This document shows, one piece after another, positions 4,942-5,132 of a stretch of 5,132 nucleotides of DNA. This DNA is from Phycisphaerales bacterium UBA2402 (GTDB taxonomy: Bacteria > Planctomycetota > Phycisphaerae > Phycisphaerales > UBA1924), in NCBI GenBank assembly GCA_002343715.1, contig DDSA01000232.1, positions 1 through 5,132 of the forward strand, read 5' to 3'. A program made the position numbers and the translations under genes. The notes beneath the pieces are model-generated. The model was not told where the DNA came from and made no database searches. It saw only the letters and a list, made by a program, of their open reading frames with translations. How positions within the stretch are numbered: position 1 is the stretch's first letter; each line of letters opens with the position of its first letter.

Positions 4942-5132
4942 ATGTCGCGCATTCAGATTGACCTCAATCGTGTTCTGTCCCACTTGGATGCGGAGTTGGA
5001 TGCGCGGGGTGTTCACGGCGAGCGGCGTGAACGCCTGCGCCAGCGCGTCATGCACAAGTTGGGCCTGCTGGCCGGGACCGAGATGGATGACGCCGTGGCC
5101 GAGTACCGCGGCGTCGTCGAGCCGCTCCCCGC
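4942..5132 (+). CDS. 5' part of an unrecognised helical protein (runs off the window)
   Basis: The frame from the ATG at 4942 is open to the window edge (63 complete codons). The N-terminus reads MSRIQIDLNRVLSHLDAELD and continues with a charged helical region (RGVHGERRERLRQRVMHKLG), then GTEMDDAVAEYRGVVEPLP. No GTG, TTG or ATG lies between the previous stop and 4942 in this frame, so this is the first possible start. The only SD-like sequence is the G-rich run at 4932-4940, which ends too close to the ATG to be ideal. The amphipathic helical N-terminus gives no family clue. Being 42 bases downstream of the membrane-protein gene and in the same frame, it is probably co-transcribed with it. 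The coding call is moderate because only a fragment is visible. Confidence 0.6.
   Translation, partial: MSRIQIDLNRVLSHLDAELDARGVHGERRERLRQRVMHKLGLLAGTEMDDAVAEYRGVVEPLP

Noticed and set aside
1..5132. GATC tetranucleotide looks over-represented (about 49 by hand count, against about 15-16 expected from roughly 67% GC)
   Set aside because: Most occurrences come from the Ile codon ATC following a G-ending codon, so codon choice largely explains the excess. A codon-shuffled comparison would be needed to claim more.

Overview
The window is a dense stretch of GC-rich bacterial DNA (about two-thirds G+C by eye). All recognisable genes lie on the + strand with gaps of 0-42 bases. Three junctions overlap stop to start (TGATG at 50-54, ATGA at 2495-2498, TGATG at 3869-3873). 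The packing, the glycine-zipper and coiled-coil proteins, and a small protein with the phage-typical pattern GDWI...GE.YPC...F point to the structural (late) region of a tailed bacteriophage or prophage. No capsid, portal, terminase, tail tube, lysis or integrase gene lies in the window, so the virus cannot be classified. Clear purine-rich Shine-Dalgarno sites and high GC fit a GC-rich bacterial host, but the host phylum cannot be read from this sequence.

Layout. 1-52 is the 3' end of an unidentified upstream gene with an acidic tail. 52-483 encodes a 143-aa beta-rich protein resembling Ig-like phage virion domains. 497-1705 encodes a 402-aa Gly/Ala/Arg-rich protein with glycine-zipper segments at both ends, a candidate DNA-ejection or internal virion protein. 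1721-2263 encodes an unrecognised 180-aa beta-rich protein, and 2265-2498 an unrecognised 77-aa alpha/beta protein. 2495-3871 encodes a 458-aa, largely helical, coiled-coil-rich protein, a second candidate internal virion component. 3871-4113 encodes the 80-aa GDWI/YPC phage protein. 4156-4899 encodes a 247-aa multi-pass membrane protein set apart by short gaps, its own strong SD and a possible weak promoter. 4942 to the window edge is the start of an unrecognised helical protein.

How they may work together (inference): the block 52-3871 looks like one translationally coupled cassette of minor virion proteins. The two long proteins are the best candidates for parts expelled with the DNA or lining a channel through the host envelope, and the two beta-rich proteins for surface, fibre or adaptor parts. 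The membrane-protein gene looks like a separate unit, either an accessory cargo gene or something connected with lysis or exclusion. No tRNA, rRNA, CRISPR array, insertion sequence, attachment site or convincing terminator was seen, and no stretch over about 45 bases lacks a gene.
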